The notes below the pieces were generated by a model. The model saw nothing but the letters and a program-made list of their open reading frames with translations, made no database searches and had not been told where the DNA came from. From Variovorax sp. (GTDB lineage Bacteria; Pseudomonadota; Gammaproteobacteria; Burkholderiales; Burkholderiaceae_C), in NCBI GenBank assembly GCA_017744935.1, contig JAGIAI010000015.1, positions 22,630 to 86,629 on the forward strand: DNA of 64,000 nucleotides, given 5' to 3'. The translations under genes were made by a program, and so were the position numbers. This document shows positions 1-8,720 of the stretch, one piece after another. How positions within the stretch are numbered: the stretch's first letter is position 1; the number at the start of each line of letters is the position of its first letter.

Positions 1-1094
1 ATGTACTCGTTCGCGCCGTCGCCCTTGTAGTCCGACGCGAGGCGCCGCGACTCGTTGCGGAAGGTGAAGGGGTGGACGAACAACCCCGCCTTGTGGGCGT
101 CCGCGACGAGCTGCGTCGGCGCGCCGGAGGTGGCATCGGCGTCGTTGATCTTGCCATCGCGGTTGACGTCCACTGGCTTGCCGTCTGGGCCGATGGTGCC
201 CTTGATGGTGACGATGTAGCGCTTCCACGGGCCGATCCCGTCGGCGTAGGTCTTGATCTCGGCAAGCCCTGCCGGCGTGACCATCACGTCGAAATTGCGA
301 CGGTCGCCCGCCTTGGTCCATTCATACGGGCGGTCCACCGGCACGGCGTAGGTCATCGCGCCGGTCCGCATGTCGATGCCGTCGCCATCGATGAGCTGAA
401 CCGTCTTCGTCTTCAGGCCCTTGGACTTCATGTACTTGAGGCTGCCGGGCTCGAACGACTGCACGAAGACCGGCGCGCCGCGGCTGTTCCAGCCGGCCGC
501 GTCGAGCATGGCGATGAGCTTGTCTTCCAGCGGCAGGCCGAGGTCGCGGAAGTAGGTCGGGTTCTTGGTTTCGGGGTAGATGCCGATGGTGCGCCCGGTT
601 TCCTTCGACTTGGCCTTGGCGAGGTCGATCACCTCCTGGAAGGTCGGCACCTTGTAGCGTCCGTTGAACTGCTGGGGCCGCTCGGCATCGGTCGAGATCG
701 CGCCGAGCCGCTTGATTTCCTCCAGCGTGAAGTCGTTGCTGAACCAGCCCGTCTGTGTTTCGCCATCGACCTGGATCGTCTTCTTGCGCGCGGCGAACTC
801 GGGTCGCGTGGCCACGTCGGTGCTGATCGCGAGGTTGGGGTCATGGCGCGTGATGAGCACGCCGTCCTTCGTGGAAATCAGGTCCATCTCGATGTAGTCG
901 GCGCCGAGTTCGATGGCTCGCGCGTAGGCTTCGAGGGTTTCCTCCGGCAAGTAGCCCGAAGCGCCGCGATGCGCGATCACCAGCGGCTGCTGTCCGTCGA
1001 GCGTGGCGAGCTTGCCCGAAGGTCCGGTGGCCGTGGTGCAGGCAGAAAGGCACAGGGCGGCGATCGCGCCCAGGGTCAGGGTGGTCGGCTTCAA
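1..1094 (-). CDS. glpQ: Glycerophosphodiester phosphodiesterase lipoprotein, C-terminus cut by window edge
   Basis: This enzyme hydrolyses glycerophosphodiesters to glycerol-3-phosphate and an alcohol, probably in the periplasm. The reading frame is open from a TTG at 1094 to the window edge, about 364 residues. The N-terminus is a lipoprotein signal ending in the lipobox LSAC. GDPD motifs follow in order: AHRGASG, then EMDL with TRHD downstream, then YPETKNP, which supply the His, Glu and Asp residues that bind metal and catalyse. A late segment rich in Asp and Asn (VDVNRDGK) resembles the insert seen in GlpQ-type enzymes. The TTG start is supported by an AAGGAG site 8 nt upstream. It diverges from argE. 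The stop codon is not in the window. Confidence 0.88.
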   Translation of the reverse strand, partial: MKPTTLTLGAIAALCLSACTTATGPSGKLATLDGQQPLVIAHRGASGYLPEETLEAYARAIELGADYIEMDLISTKDGVLITRHDPNLAISTDVATRPEFAARKKTIQVDGETQTGWFSNDFTLEEIKRLGAISTDAERPQQFNGRYKVPTFQEVIDLAKAKSKETGRTIGIYPETKNPTYFRDLGLPLEDKLIAMLDAAGWNSRGAPVFVQSFEPGSLKYMKSKGLKTKTVQLIDGDGIDMRTGAMTYAVPVDRPYEWTKAGDRRNFDVMVTPAGLAEIKTYADGIGPWKRYIVTIKGTIGPDGKPVDVNRDGKINDADATSGAPTQLVADAHKAGLFVHPFTFRNESRRLASDYKGDGANEY

Positions 1095-1102
1095 GACTTC
1101 TT

Positions 1103-1108
1103 CTCCTT
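1103..1108 (-). promoter_or_regulatory. Ribosome binding site fixing the TTG start of the glpQ-like gene
   Basis: Read on the minus strand, AAGGAG lies 8 nt before the TTG at 1094. That codon begins a good lipoprotein signal peptide, and no better ATG precedes it in frame. Confidence 0.6.
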
Positions 1109-1197
1109 CCGGATTTCCGGATTCCAAAAGGGCGGAGGCTATCCGGTCGAGATGACACTTCCGTGGATGTGGCGGCCGTCCGCGGACTTCCGGGACA

Positions 1198-2415
1198 ATG
1201 GCCCGCATGTCACATGTGCTTTCAACCCGCAGCCTCGAACTCGCGCAGACGCTCGTGCGCATGAACACCGTGAGTACCAACAGCAACCTGGAGCTCATCG
1301 ATTTCGTGCGCGATCACCTGGCGGGGCTCGGCATCCGAAGCCGGCTGACCTACAACGCCGACAAGACCAAGGCCAATCTCTTCGCGACGCTGGGCGCTGG
1401 CAAGAAGGCCGGCGTGATCCTCTCCGGCCACACCGATACGGTGCCGTGGGACGGCCAGGCGTGGAGCGTGGACCCACTTGCGGCCATCGTGCAGAACTGG
1501 CCGCAGACCGATGAGAACGCCGAGCGTGTCGTCGACGAGCCGCGGCTCTACGGGCGCGGGTCGGCCGACATGAAGAGCTTCATCGCGGTGGCGCTCGCCA
1601 ATGCCGAGCGCTTCATCGAAAGCGAGTCGCCGTTTGCGGTGCACTTCGCCTTCACGTACGACGAGGAAGTCGGCTGCTTCGGTGTGCGGGAGCTGATCGC
1701 GGACATGAAGGACCAGGGCATCAAGCCGCTGGCCTGCATCGTCGGCGAGCCGACGATGATGGTCCCCGCCATTGCGCACAAGGGCGTCTATCGCTTCAAG
1801 TGCTGCGTGCGCGGCAAGGAGGCCCATTCCTCGCTTACGCCGCAGTCGGTCAACGCGATCGAAATGGCGGCTCGGGTCGTCGGCAAGCTGCGCGACATGG
1901 CGGACGGGTTCGAGCGCGACGAGCCGCGCTACGAAGGCTTCGATGTGCCATTCAGCACCGCGAGCGTGGGCCAGTTCCACGGCGGCATCGCAGACAACGT
2001 GGTGCCGCGCGACGCGGAATTCCGCTACGAATTCCGCAACCTCCCGACCAGCGACGTGGCGAAGATGCAGAAAGAGGTGGTCGCCTACGCGCAGCGCGCG
2101 GAGGTGGCGATGAAGAAGGTCGCACCCGATGCCGGCTTCCGTTTCGAGCCGATCTGCGAGGTGCCGAGCTTTCTCGGCTCCGCAAACGACGCCGTGACGC
2201 GCCTCGCCCAGAGGCTGGCCGGGGAGCCCCGCACCACGCTGGTCGGCTTCGGCACCGAAGCGGGCATCTTCAAGAACGCCGGAATCCCGACCGTGGTGTG
2301 TGGCCCCGGCAGCATCACGCAGGCGCACCAGCCGGACGAGTACGTGACGCTCGAACAGCTCGCGCGCTGCGAAGTCTTCCTGCGCGGTCTGGCCGCCACG
2401 AAAGAGATCCGCTGA
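1198..2415 (+). CDS. argE: Acetylornithine deacetylase (M20 family)
   Basis: ArgE hydrolyses N-acetylornithine to ornithine and acetate in arginine synthesis and is cytoplasmic. The 405-residue protein has the M20 metallopeptidase plan: GHTDTV around residues 77-82 (metal ligands His78 and Asp80), GSADMK with bridging Asp124, and the catalytic Glu pair in TYDEEVG (156-157). GTEAGIF near the C-terminus is typical of proteobacterial ArgE. An alternative ATG lies at 1207, and neither start has a strong ribosome site. It is followed 13 nt later by the DUF445 gene. argB sits about 45 kb away in this window, so the arginine genes are dispersed. Confidence 0.93.
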   Translation: MARMSHVLSTRSLELAQTLVRMNTVSTNSNLELIDFVRDHLAGLGIRSRLTYNADKTKANLFATLGAGKKAGVILSGHTDTVPWDGQAWSVDPLAAIVQNWPQTDENAERVVDEPRLYGRGSADMKSFIAVALANAERFIESESPFAVHFAFTYDEEVGCFGVRELIADMKDQGIKPLACIVGEPTMMVPAIAHKGVYRFKCCVRGKEAHSSLTPQSVNAIEMAARVVGKLRDMADGFERDEPRYEGFDVPFSTASVGQFHGGIADNVVPRDAEFRYEFRNLPTSDVAKMQKEVVAYAQRAEVAMKKVAPDAGFRFEPICEVPSFLGSANDAVTRLAQRLAGEPRTTLVGFGTEAGIFKNAGIPTVVCGPGSITQAHQPDEYVTLEQLARCEVFLRGLAATKEIR

Positions 2416-2428
2416 GTCCCTGGGCATC

Positions 2429-3652
2429 ATGAAGCGGATCGCGCTCGGTCTGCTCTGCGCCGCGGCGCTGCTCTATGCGGTCGCGACGGCGCTCGAAGCG
2501 CGGCATCCGGCCTGGGGCTACGTCGCTGCTTTTGCCGAGGCGGCGATGGTGGGCGCGATCGCGGACTGGTTCGCGGTGGTGGCGCTCTTCCGGCATCCGC
2601 TGGGGTTGCCGATTCCACACACCGCGATCATTCCGGCGAACAAGGACCGCATCGGCGCCAAGCTCGCCGGCTTCATCTGCAACAACTTCCTGAGTACGCC
2701 GCAGGTGCTCGCGAAGCTCGCGGAATTCGATCCATCCGCGCGGCTTGCCGACTGGCTCTCGCGGCCGGATCGCGCGGAGAAGCTCGGCGACCACCTCGTC
2801 GCGGCGGTGCGCTATGGCCTCACCGCATTCGACGATGCCCGGGTCCGCGACTTTCTCGGCCGGTTTGCATCGGCCGGCCTTGTTCAGCTCGACATGGCGC
2901 GCCTTGCCGGACAGGCACTCGACGCACTGACCGCCGGCGGACGCCATCAGGCGCTGCTCGATGACGTGCTCGCGCAGGTCGCTCACGTCGTCGAAGGCGA
3001 CGAGGTGCAGGAACGCATCACCGAAGCCATCGCACGCGAGATCAAGGCGCTGCGCTACGTGGGGCTCGACCAAGTGGCGGCCCGGGTCGCCACCCGCAAG
3101 ATCGTCGACGCGGTGGCACGCACCATCGGCGATCTGGCGGAAGACCCGGCGCATCCGTTGCGGCTGCGATTCGACGAGTTCATGGCCGGCTTCATCGCGC
3201 GGCTCAAGACCGATCCTGAGTTCCGCAGCCGCGGCGAAGCCATTCGCGCGGACCTCCTGGCACATCCCGCACTCGGCGACTATCTGCATGGCCTGTGGAG
3301 CGAACTGCTCGCATGGCTGCACGCCGATCTTGCGAAGGACGATTCAAGCATCCGCCAGCGCATCGTCTCGATGGCCGGCAGCCTGGGCGCGAGGCTCAGC
3401 GCCGACGAAGCGATGCGTCGCTGGATCAACGAGCAAATCATGGACGCTGCCCCGCGCGCGATCGAGCGCTACCGCGAGGACATCCGCCGCTACATCATCG
3501 AGCGCGTTGCCGAATGGAACGCCGACGAGATGACCGTCGAGCTCGAACGCAACATCGGGCGCGACCTGCAGTTCATCCGGGTGAACGGCACGCTGGTGGG
3601 TGGGCTGGTGGGGCTGGGCATTCACGCCGCCACCCAGCTCCTGAGGTCTTAG
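2429..3652 (+). CDS. DUF445 family membrane protein
   Basis: This 407-residue protein of unknown function belongs to the DUF445 family. Two hydrophobic segments occupy roughly the first 55 residues. They include the family hallmark in which a WFAV segment is followed by ALFRHPLG and then PHTAIIP with NKDRIG. A long, charged, probably helical cytoplasmic middle and a short C-terminal hydrophobic segment (LVGGLVGLGIHAA) follow. The gene starts 13 nt after argE and probably shares its transcript. Its last four bases overlap the end of the convergent gene at 3649-4770. Confidence 0.85.
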   Translation: MKRIALGLLCAAALLYAVATALEARHPAWGYVAAFAEAAMVGAIADWFAVVALFRHPLGLPIPHTAIIPANKDRIGAKLAGFICNNFLSTPQVLAKLAEFDPSARLADWLSRPDRAEKLGDHLVAAVRYGLTAFDDARVRDFLGRFASAGLVQLDMARLAGQALDALTAGGRHQALLDDVLAQVAHVVEGDEVQERITEAIAREIKALRYVGLDQVAARVATRKIVDAVARTIGDLAEDPAHPLRLRFDEFMAGFIARLKTDPEFRSRGEAIRADLLAHPALGDYLHGLWSELLAWLHADLAKDDSSIRQRIVSMAGSLGARLSADEAMRRWINEQIMDAAPRAIERYREDIRRYIIERVAEWNADEMTVELERNIGRDLQFIRVNGTLVGGLVGLGIHAATQLLRS

Positions 3653-4770
3653 GTCCGGATCTTTCCGTCGCCGGTGATCATCGACAGCTCGACGAACTTC
3701 GAGGCCACATGGTTCTTCGGCGAGAACGCGACGTCGAACCCGGCGAACTGCTGGCGCTCGATGCTTTCGAGACCGGCGATCAGCCCTTCGCGCGAGGGCT
3801 TGCCGGTCGAACGCCGCAGGCCTTCGACCAGCACCTTCGCGGCGAGGAAGCCCTCCACGCTCGAGAAGTTGGCCTTGGTCGTGCTGTTGGCCTTGCGCAC
3901 TGCCTCGTTGAATTCGCGCGTGATGCCGTTCGCTGCGTTGTAGGGGGATGGCACGACCTGCGTGACCACCACGCCGGCGCCTTCCTTGCCGAGCTCGTCC
4001 GCGAGCGCCTGCGTGCCGACAAAGGACACGTTGAAGAAGGTCCCGCCGTAGCCCATCTTGCGTGCCTCGCGGATGAACGCCGCGCACGACTTGTAGGCGC
4101 TGACCTGGACCACGGCGTCAGGCTGCGACGCCACGATCGACTTCACCGCCGCCGACACGTTGACCGAGTTGCGTTCGACGGTGGCGAGCGCGACCGGCTT
4201 CAGGTCGAGCTGCGACAGCGCGAGCGTCACGCCGTCCAGGCCCGCCTTGCCGTAGGCGTCGTTCTGATAGAAGACCGCGATCTTCTTGAGGCCGAGATTC
4301 GTGAGCTGCTTGACGATCACCGCAGTCTCGTCGTTGTACGACGCGCGCAGGTGGAACACGTTGCGATGGAACGGCTCGCGCAGCGACATGGCACCGGTAA
4401 AGGGCGCGATGAACGGCACCTTGGCGTTCACGGCCTGCGGCAGCGCCGCGAGACTGGTCGGCGTGCCGATGTAGCCGAAGAGCGCGAAGACGTCCTCGTC
4501 GATCAGCTTCTTCGTGTTCTCGGCACAGCGGTCCGGCTCGTAGCCATCGTCGAGATTCTTGATGACGATATCGCGGCCGGGCTGGGCGTTGTACTGGTCG
4601 AGAAAGAGCTTCGCGCCTTCGTAGAACTGGATCCCCAGTTGCGCGGCCGGCCCGGTGAACGGGGCCGACTGGCCGAGCACCAGCGGCGTCTCGCTCTGGG
4701 CCCGGGCGAACTGGAAGCCGGCGAGCGCTGCGGCTCCGGTTGCGATTGAAAACTGTCTGCGACTCAGCAT
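3649..4770 (-). CDS. ABC transporter substrate-binding protein, branched-chain amino acid type (Peripla_BP_6)
   Basis: This periplasmic binding protein has the LivJ/LivK-like fold. The start at 4770 gives 373 residues beginning MLSRRQFSIATG, a twin-arginine (Tat) style signal with cleavage likely after the FARAQ segment. Family features include LVLGQSAPFTGP near the N-terminus and FALFGYIGTPTS in the first lobe. AAGGGG upstream supports this start over an ATG at 4806 that would bury the signal. No permease or ATPase genes are nearby, so it is an orphan here and the ligand is unknown. It ends against the DUF445 gene tail to tail. Confidence 0.85.
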   Translation of the reverse strand: MLSRRQFSIATGAAALAGFQFARAQSETPLVLGQSAPFTGPAAQLGIQFYEGAKLFLDQYNAQPGRDIVIKNLDDGYEPDRCAENTKKLIDEDVFALFGYIGTPTSLAALPQAVNAKVPFIAPFTGAMSLREPFHRNVFHLRASYNDETAVIVKQLTNLGLKKIAVFYQNDAYGKAGLDGVTLALSQLDLKPVALATVERNSVNVSAAVKSIVASQPDAVVQVSAYKSCAAFIREARKMGYGGTFFNVSFVGTQALADELGKEGAGVVVTQVVPSPYNAANGITREFNEAVRKANSTTKANFSSVEGFLAAKVLVEGLRRSTGKPSREGLIAGLESIERQQFAGFDVAFSPKNHVASKFVELSMITGDGKIRT

Positions 4771-4844
4771 CGTGAAAACCCCTTCGCGCGCTTTCCTGGC
4801 GCACAACTTAGACTCGGCCGGTTCCTGCTGCCCCGGTTGATTTC

Positions 4845-6890
4845 ATGACCTCCCCAACCCGCGTTCTCGGTGCCTGCCCGCACGACTGTCCTGACACTTG
4901 CGCGCTCGTCACCACAGTGCAGGACGGCGTGGCCGTCAAGCTGCAGGGCAACGAAGCGCACCGGCACACCGCCGGCGTTCTCTGCACCAAGGTTTCGCGC
5001 TACATCGAACGCAACGACCATCCAGAACGTCTGGTCCAGCCGATGAAGCGTTCCGGTCCCAAAGGGAGCGGCCGCTTCGAACCCGTGAGCTGGGACGTTG
5101 CCCTGGACGACATCGCTACGCGCCTCAATGTATTGAGAAGTAACAATCCGGAAAAGATTGTGCCCTACAGTTACGCGGGCACCATGGGTCTTGTGCAGGG
5201 TGAGTCGATGGATCGTCGCTTTTTCCACAAGCTCGGTGCGTCGCTCCTGGACCGGACGATCTGCTCCACCGCGGGAGGTGAGGCCTTAGGTTTTACTTTG
5301 GGCGGCAAGGTTGGCATGCGGATCGAATTCTTCGCAGAATCCAAGCTGATCCTCATCTGGGGCAGCAATTCGATCGCGAGCAATCTGCACTTCTGGCGAC
5401 ATGCGCAGGCGGCCAAGCGCGCCGGGGCGCGGCTGGTGTGCATCGATCCGCGCAAGACCGAAACCGCCGACAAGTGCGACGAGCACGTGGCGCTGCTGCC
5501 TGGCACTGATGCGGCGCTGGCGCTCGCCCTGATGCACGAGCTCATCGTCAATGACTGGCTCGATCACGACTACATCGAGCGCTACACCCTCGGGTGGGCG
5601 CAGTTGCGCGAGCGTGCGCTGCAATGGCCACCGTCGCGTGCGGCCGCGGTCTGCGGCGTACCGGAAGAGCAGATCGTTTCGCTGGCGCGCGCCTATGGCA
5701 CGACGAAGCCCGCCGCGATCCGTCTCAACTACGGCATGCAGCGCGTACGAGGCGGTGGCAACGCGGCGCGCGCCGTTGCTTGTCTGCCGGCGCTGGTGGG
5801 CGCCTGGCGCGAACGTGCCGGCGGTCTGCTCTTGAGCAGCTCGGGGCTCTTCCCGGTGGACCGCGCGGCCTTGCAGCGGCCCGATTTGCTCGCCGGCCGG
5901 CGGCCGCGCACCATCAACATGAGCACCATTGGCGATGCGTTGCTCGACACCGCGAATCCGATCGAGGCAGTGATCGTCTACAACAGCAATCCGGCCGCGG
6001 TGGCGCCCGAGTCGGGCAAGGTGGTGGCCGGCTTCGCGCGCGAAGACCTTTTCACCGTCGTGCTTGAGCAGTTCCAGACGGACACGGCCGACTACGCCGA
6101 CTACGTGCTGCCCGCCACCACGCAGCTCGAGCACTGGGACATCCATTTCAGCTACGGACATACCGACGTGTTGCTCAACCGCCCCGCGGTGGCGCCGCGC
6201 GGCGAGGCGCGCAGCAATACCTGGGTCTTCAGCGAACTCGCCAGACGCATGGGGTTCGACGAACCCTGCTTCTCGGACGACGACGAGACCCTGTGCCGCG
6301 CGGCCTTCCCGCCCGCGGCGGTCGACTTCGATGAACTGATCGCGAACGGCTTCGCAACGCTCAAGCTGCCGGATGCGCCGTATGCCGAAGGCAACTTCCC
6401 GACGCCGTCCGGCCGCTGCGAATTCTTCAGTGAGAGGCTCGCGGCGATGGGTCAGGACGGCCTGCCGGACCATGTGCCCAACTACGAAGCGAAGGGAAGC
6501 TCCAGCGAGTTCCCGCTCGCGATGATCTCGCCGCCGGCGCGCAATTTCCTCAACTCCAGCTTCGTCAACGTTCGCAGCCTGCGGTCGATCGAAGGCGAGC
6601 CTTTGCTGGAGATCAACGAGGCCGATGCCAGTGCGCGCGGCATTGCAGACGGCGCTACGGTGCGTGTCTTCAACCAGCGCGGCGAATACCGCTGCCGCGC
6701 CGAAGTTTCGCGTCGCGCGCGGCCGGGCGTGGTGCATGGGCTCGGGATCTGGTGGCGCAAGCTCGGCCTGGATGGCACCAACGTCAACCAGCTCACCAGC
6801 CAGCGGCTCACGGACATCGGGCGCGGACCGACCTTCTACGACTGCCTGGTCGAAGTGGAAAGCGTTGCCGAAACAGCGGTGCCGACATGA
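4845..6890 (+). CDS. Molybdopterin-dependent oxidoreductase with [4Fe-4S] site
   Basis: This is a 681-residue member of the DMSO reductase/formate dehydrogenase superfamily, probably cytoplasmic since no signal peptide is seen. The N-terminus carries the iron-sulfur motif C11-x3-C15-x3-C19-x27-C47. Later parts show the molybdopterin guanine dinucleotide segments (for example LIWGSNSIASN and VIVYNSNPA) and a C-terminal MoCoBD domain with ARGIADGATV. The substrate cannot be told from sequence. The stop overlaps the start of the next gene (ATGA at 6887-6890), so the two are probably translationally coupled. It diverges from the ABC binding protein. Confidence 0.87.
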   Translation: MTSPTRVLGACPHDCPDTCALVTTVQDGVAVKLQGNEAHRHTAGVLCTKVSRYIERNDHPERLVQPMKRSGPKGSGRFEPVSWDVALDDIATRLNVLRSNNPEKIVPYSYAGTMGLVQGESMDRRFFHKLGASLLDRTICSTAGGEALGFTLGGKVGMRIEFFAESKLILIWGSNSIASNLHFWRHAQAAKRAGARLVCIDPRKTETADKCDEHVALLPGTDAALALALMHELIVNDWLDHDYIERYTLGWAQLRERALQWPPSRAAAVCGVPEEQIVSLARAYGTTKPAAIRLNYGMQRVRGGGNAARAVACLPALVGAWRERAGGLLLSSSGLFPVDRAALQRPDLLAGRRPRTINMSTIGDALLDTANPIEAVIVYNSNPAAVAPESGKVVAGFAREDLFTVVLEQFQTDTADYADYVLPATTQLEHWDIHFSYGHTDVLLNRPAVAPRGEARSNTWVFSELARRMGFDEPCFSDDDETLCRAAFPPAAVDFDELIANGFATLKLPDAPYAEGNFPTPSGRCEFFSERLAAMGQDGLPDHVPNYEAKGSSSEFPLAMISPPARNFLNSSFVNVRSLRSIEGEPLLEINEADASARGIADGATVRVFNQRGEYRCRAEVSRRARPGVVHGLGIWWRKLGLDGTNVNQLTSQRLTDIGRGPTFYDCLVEVESVAETAVPT

Positions 6891-8044
6891 AACGCGCGCG
6901 CTGGGCGATCGTGGCAGGGGCCGCCCTGGTGGGGGCCGTCATGCTCGCGGGCTGTGCGGATCTCCGTTACTACTGGCAATCGGCCAGCGGCCACATCGAC
7001 CTCATGCGCGCGGCGCGCCCGGTGCCTGAATGGCTCGAAGATCCGTCAGCGTCCGAAGCGCTCAAGGCCAAGCTTGAGCTCACGCAACGCATCCGGCGCT
7101 ATGCGGTGGCCGAACTCGGCCTGCCCGACAACGCGAGCTACAAGGCCTATGCCGACCTGCATCGGCCTGCCGCGCTATGGAACGTGGTCGCGGCGCCGCC
7201 GCACTCGCTCACGCTCAGGACCTGGTGCTTTCCGGTCGCTGGCTGCGTGGGCTATCGCGGCTATTACGACGAAGCCGCCGCACGGGCCGAGGCCGCGGAA
7301 CTGACGGCGCAGGGCCTGGAGGTCGCGGTCTATCCGGTGCCGGCCTATTCGACGCTCGGATGGATGAACTGGGCCGGCGGCGATCCGCTGCTCTCCACGT
7401 TCATCGGCTACCCCGAGGGCGAACTCGCGCGCATCGTGTTCCACGAACTCGCGCATCAGGTGCTCTACGTGCAGGGCGACACCATGTTCAACGAGTCTTT
7501 CGCGACGGCGGTCGAGCGCATCGGCGGCGCACGCTGGCTGAAGACACAGGCCAGCGAAGCTGCACAGAACGAATACGCGCAGTTCGACGCGCGGCGGCAG
7601 CAGTTCCGTTTGCTGGCGGCGGATACGCGCCGCGCGCTGCAGGAGATCTATGCCTCCGACGAGGCCAAGGCGCAGGACTGGAAGACGGTCGATGCCCGTA
7701 AGGCCGCCGCGATGGATGAATTCCGTCGCCGCTATGCGGCGCTTCGCGCGACATGGACGGGGCCGCGCCAGGGCGCCTACGACGCGTGGGTCGCGCGCGC
7801 GAACAACGCGGCGTTTGGGGCGCAGGCGGCCTACGACGAACTCGTACCGGGCTTCGAGGCGTTGTTCGAGCGCGAAGGCGAGAACTGGCCGCGCTTCTAC
7901 GCCGCGGTCAAGGATCTGGCCGCGCAACCCAAGGAGGGGCGCCATCAGGCGCTTCGCACGCCGGCATCGCAACCGGCCGACCTTATGCAAACCCAGTCGC
8001 CTTGCTGCAAGCGCGACAACAACAATGGAGATCGAGGTGCCTGA
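6887..8044 (+). CDS. Putative zinc aminopeptidase lipoprotein (COG4324 family)
   Basis: The 385-residue protein starts with a lipoprotein signal (VMLAGC, modified Cys23) and should be membrane anchored. The metal site is the HEXXH motif HELAH at 186-190, with NESFA about a dozen residues later supplying the third ligand. This matches the predicted-aminopeptidase family found in Proteobacteria, where function is assigned mainly by motif. The start overlaps the stop of the molybdopterin enzyme gene. The C-terminal 30 or so residues are low-complexity and polar (CCKRDNNNGDRG) and may be an unconserved tail. They overlap the ribosome site of the next gene. Confidence 0.82.
   Translation: MKRARWAIVAGAALVGAVMLAGCADLRYYWQSASGHIDLMRAARPVPEWLEDPSASEALKAKLELTQRIRRYAVAELGLPDNASYKAYADLHRPAALWNVVAAPPHSLTLRTWCFPVAGCVGYRGYYDEAAARAEAAELTAQGLEVAVYPVPAYSTLGWMNWAGGDPLLSTFIGYPEGELARIVFHELAHQVLYVQGDTMFNESFATAVERIGGARWLKTQASEAAQNEYAQFDARRQQFRLLAADTRRALQEIYASDEAKAQDWKTVDARKAAAMDEFRRRYAALRATWTGPRQGAYDAWVARANNAAFGAQAAYDELVPGFEALFEREGENWPRFYAAVKDLAAQPKEGRHQALRTPASQPADLMQTQSPCCKRDNNNGDRGA
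8027..8030 (+). promoter_or_regulatory. Ribosome binding site deciding a GTG start
   Basis: GGAG at 8027-8030 is 6 nt before the GTG at 8037. The in-frame ATG at 8025 has no such site and would add four residues that the family does not usually have. Confidence 0.45.
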
Positions 8045-8348
8045 CATCCAGATCGAGCGCCAGCATCAGCTGGGCCTCCCTGCCGCGCGTGCTGTCGCGC
8101 GCAAGCTCATGCAGAAAGTCGAGCAGGACTTCGGGATGGAATGCACCTACGACGAAGGCGAGGTGCGGGATACGGCGCGTTTCGGCCGGGCCGGCGTCGA
8201 CGGCAACGTCGAGGTCAGCGCCGACACCTTCAGGCTCGAAGCCACGCTGGGGATGCTGTTCGCGAGCTTCGGCGATGAGATTCAGCGGCGCCTGGCCGCG
8301 AGCCTCGACAAGCTGCTCGCTGGGGCGCCGACGGCGGACGATGCCTGA
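8037..8348 (+). CDS. Polyhydroxyalkanoic acid system family protein
   Basis: This is a small protein of 103 residues (107 if the ATG at 8025 is used). It belongs to the family named for occurrence near PHA synthesis genes, and its biochemical role is not settled. The N-terminal PDIQIERQHQLGL matches the usual start of the family (P-D-I, a His, then L-G), which favours the GTG at 8037. A two-layer segment with FGRAG, then VSADTFRLEATLG, and a C-terminal helix with LAASLDKLL complete it. It overlaps the end of the preceding gene by 8 nt. A phasin lies 10 kb away in the same window. Confidence 0.75.
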   Translation: MPDIQIERQHQLGLPAARAVARKLMQKVEQDFGMECTYDEGEVRDTARFGRAGVDGNVEVSADTFRLEATLGMLFASFGDEIQRRLAASLDKLLAGAPTADDA

Positions 8349-8369
8349 GGCCGGCCGGCCCCAAGAACT

Positions 8370-8624
8370 TCAGCGCAGCGATTCGATCAGGTCGATGTAT
8401 TGCTGCTTGGCGTCATCGGCGCTCAGGCCCTTGCGCGAGGTCCACGCGTCCCACTTGGCGCGCGCGACGATGTCGCTGAAGCTGGGCTTCTTCTCGGTGT
8501 TGTCGCCCGTGGTGGCCTGCTTGAAGAGGCCGTAGATCTTGAGCAGCGTCGGATTGTCGGGGCGCTCGGCGAGCAGTTTGGAATTCGCCTGGGCGGCTTC
8601 GAAGAGGGCGTTGAGGTCGGACAT
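8370..8624 (-). CDS. Acyl-CoA-binding protein
   Basis: The 84-residue cytosolic protein binds medium and long-chain acyl-CoA esters. It has the whole ACBP four-helix signature at normal length: an N-terminal LFEAAQ helix, then LLKIYGLFKQAT, then ARAKWDAW, and a C-terminal AKQQYIDLIE. It lies between the PHA-related gene (convergent) and the O-antigen ligase (divergent, 96 bp away). Confidence 0.92.
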   Translation of the reverse strand: MSDLNALFEAAQANSKLLAERPDNPTLLKIYGLFKQATTGDNTEKKPSFSDIVARAKWDAWTSRKGLSADDAKQQYIDLIESLR

Positions 8625-8720
8625 TTCGACTGGGTTGGCAGAAAAAAGAAGTCATCTTAAGTGACGACAACGTTCAAATATCGCGCGGTGTCATAGTCCC
8701 GGGCGAACAGAGGTTCATTC

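Noticed and set aside
1222..2430. Long open frame (402 codons) on the minus strand opposite argE
   Set aside because: It lies fully antisense to a clear ArgE and its protein is an Arg/His/Ala-rich string without domains. It is a typical high-GC shadow frame, as are similar ones opposite 4845-6890, 12015-13948 and 52365-54962.
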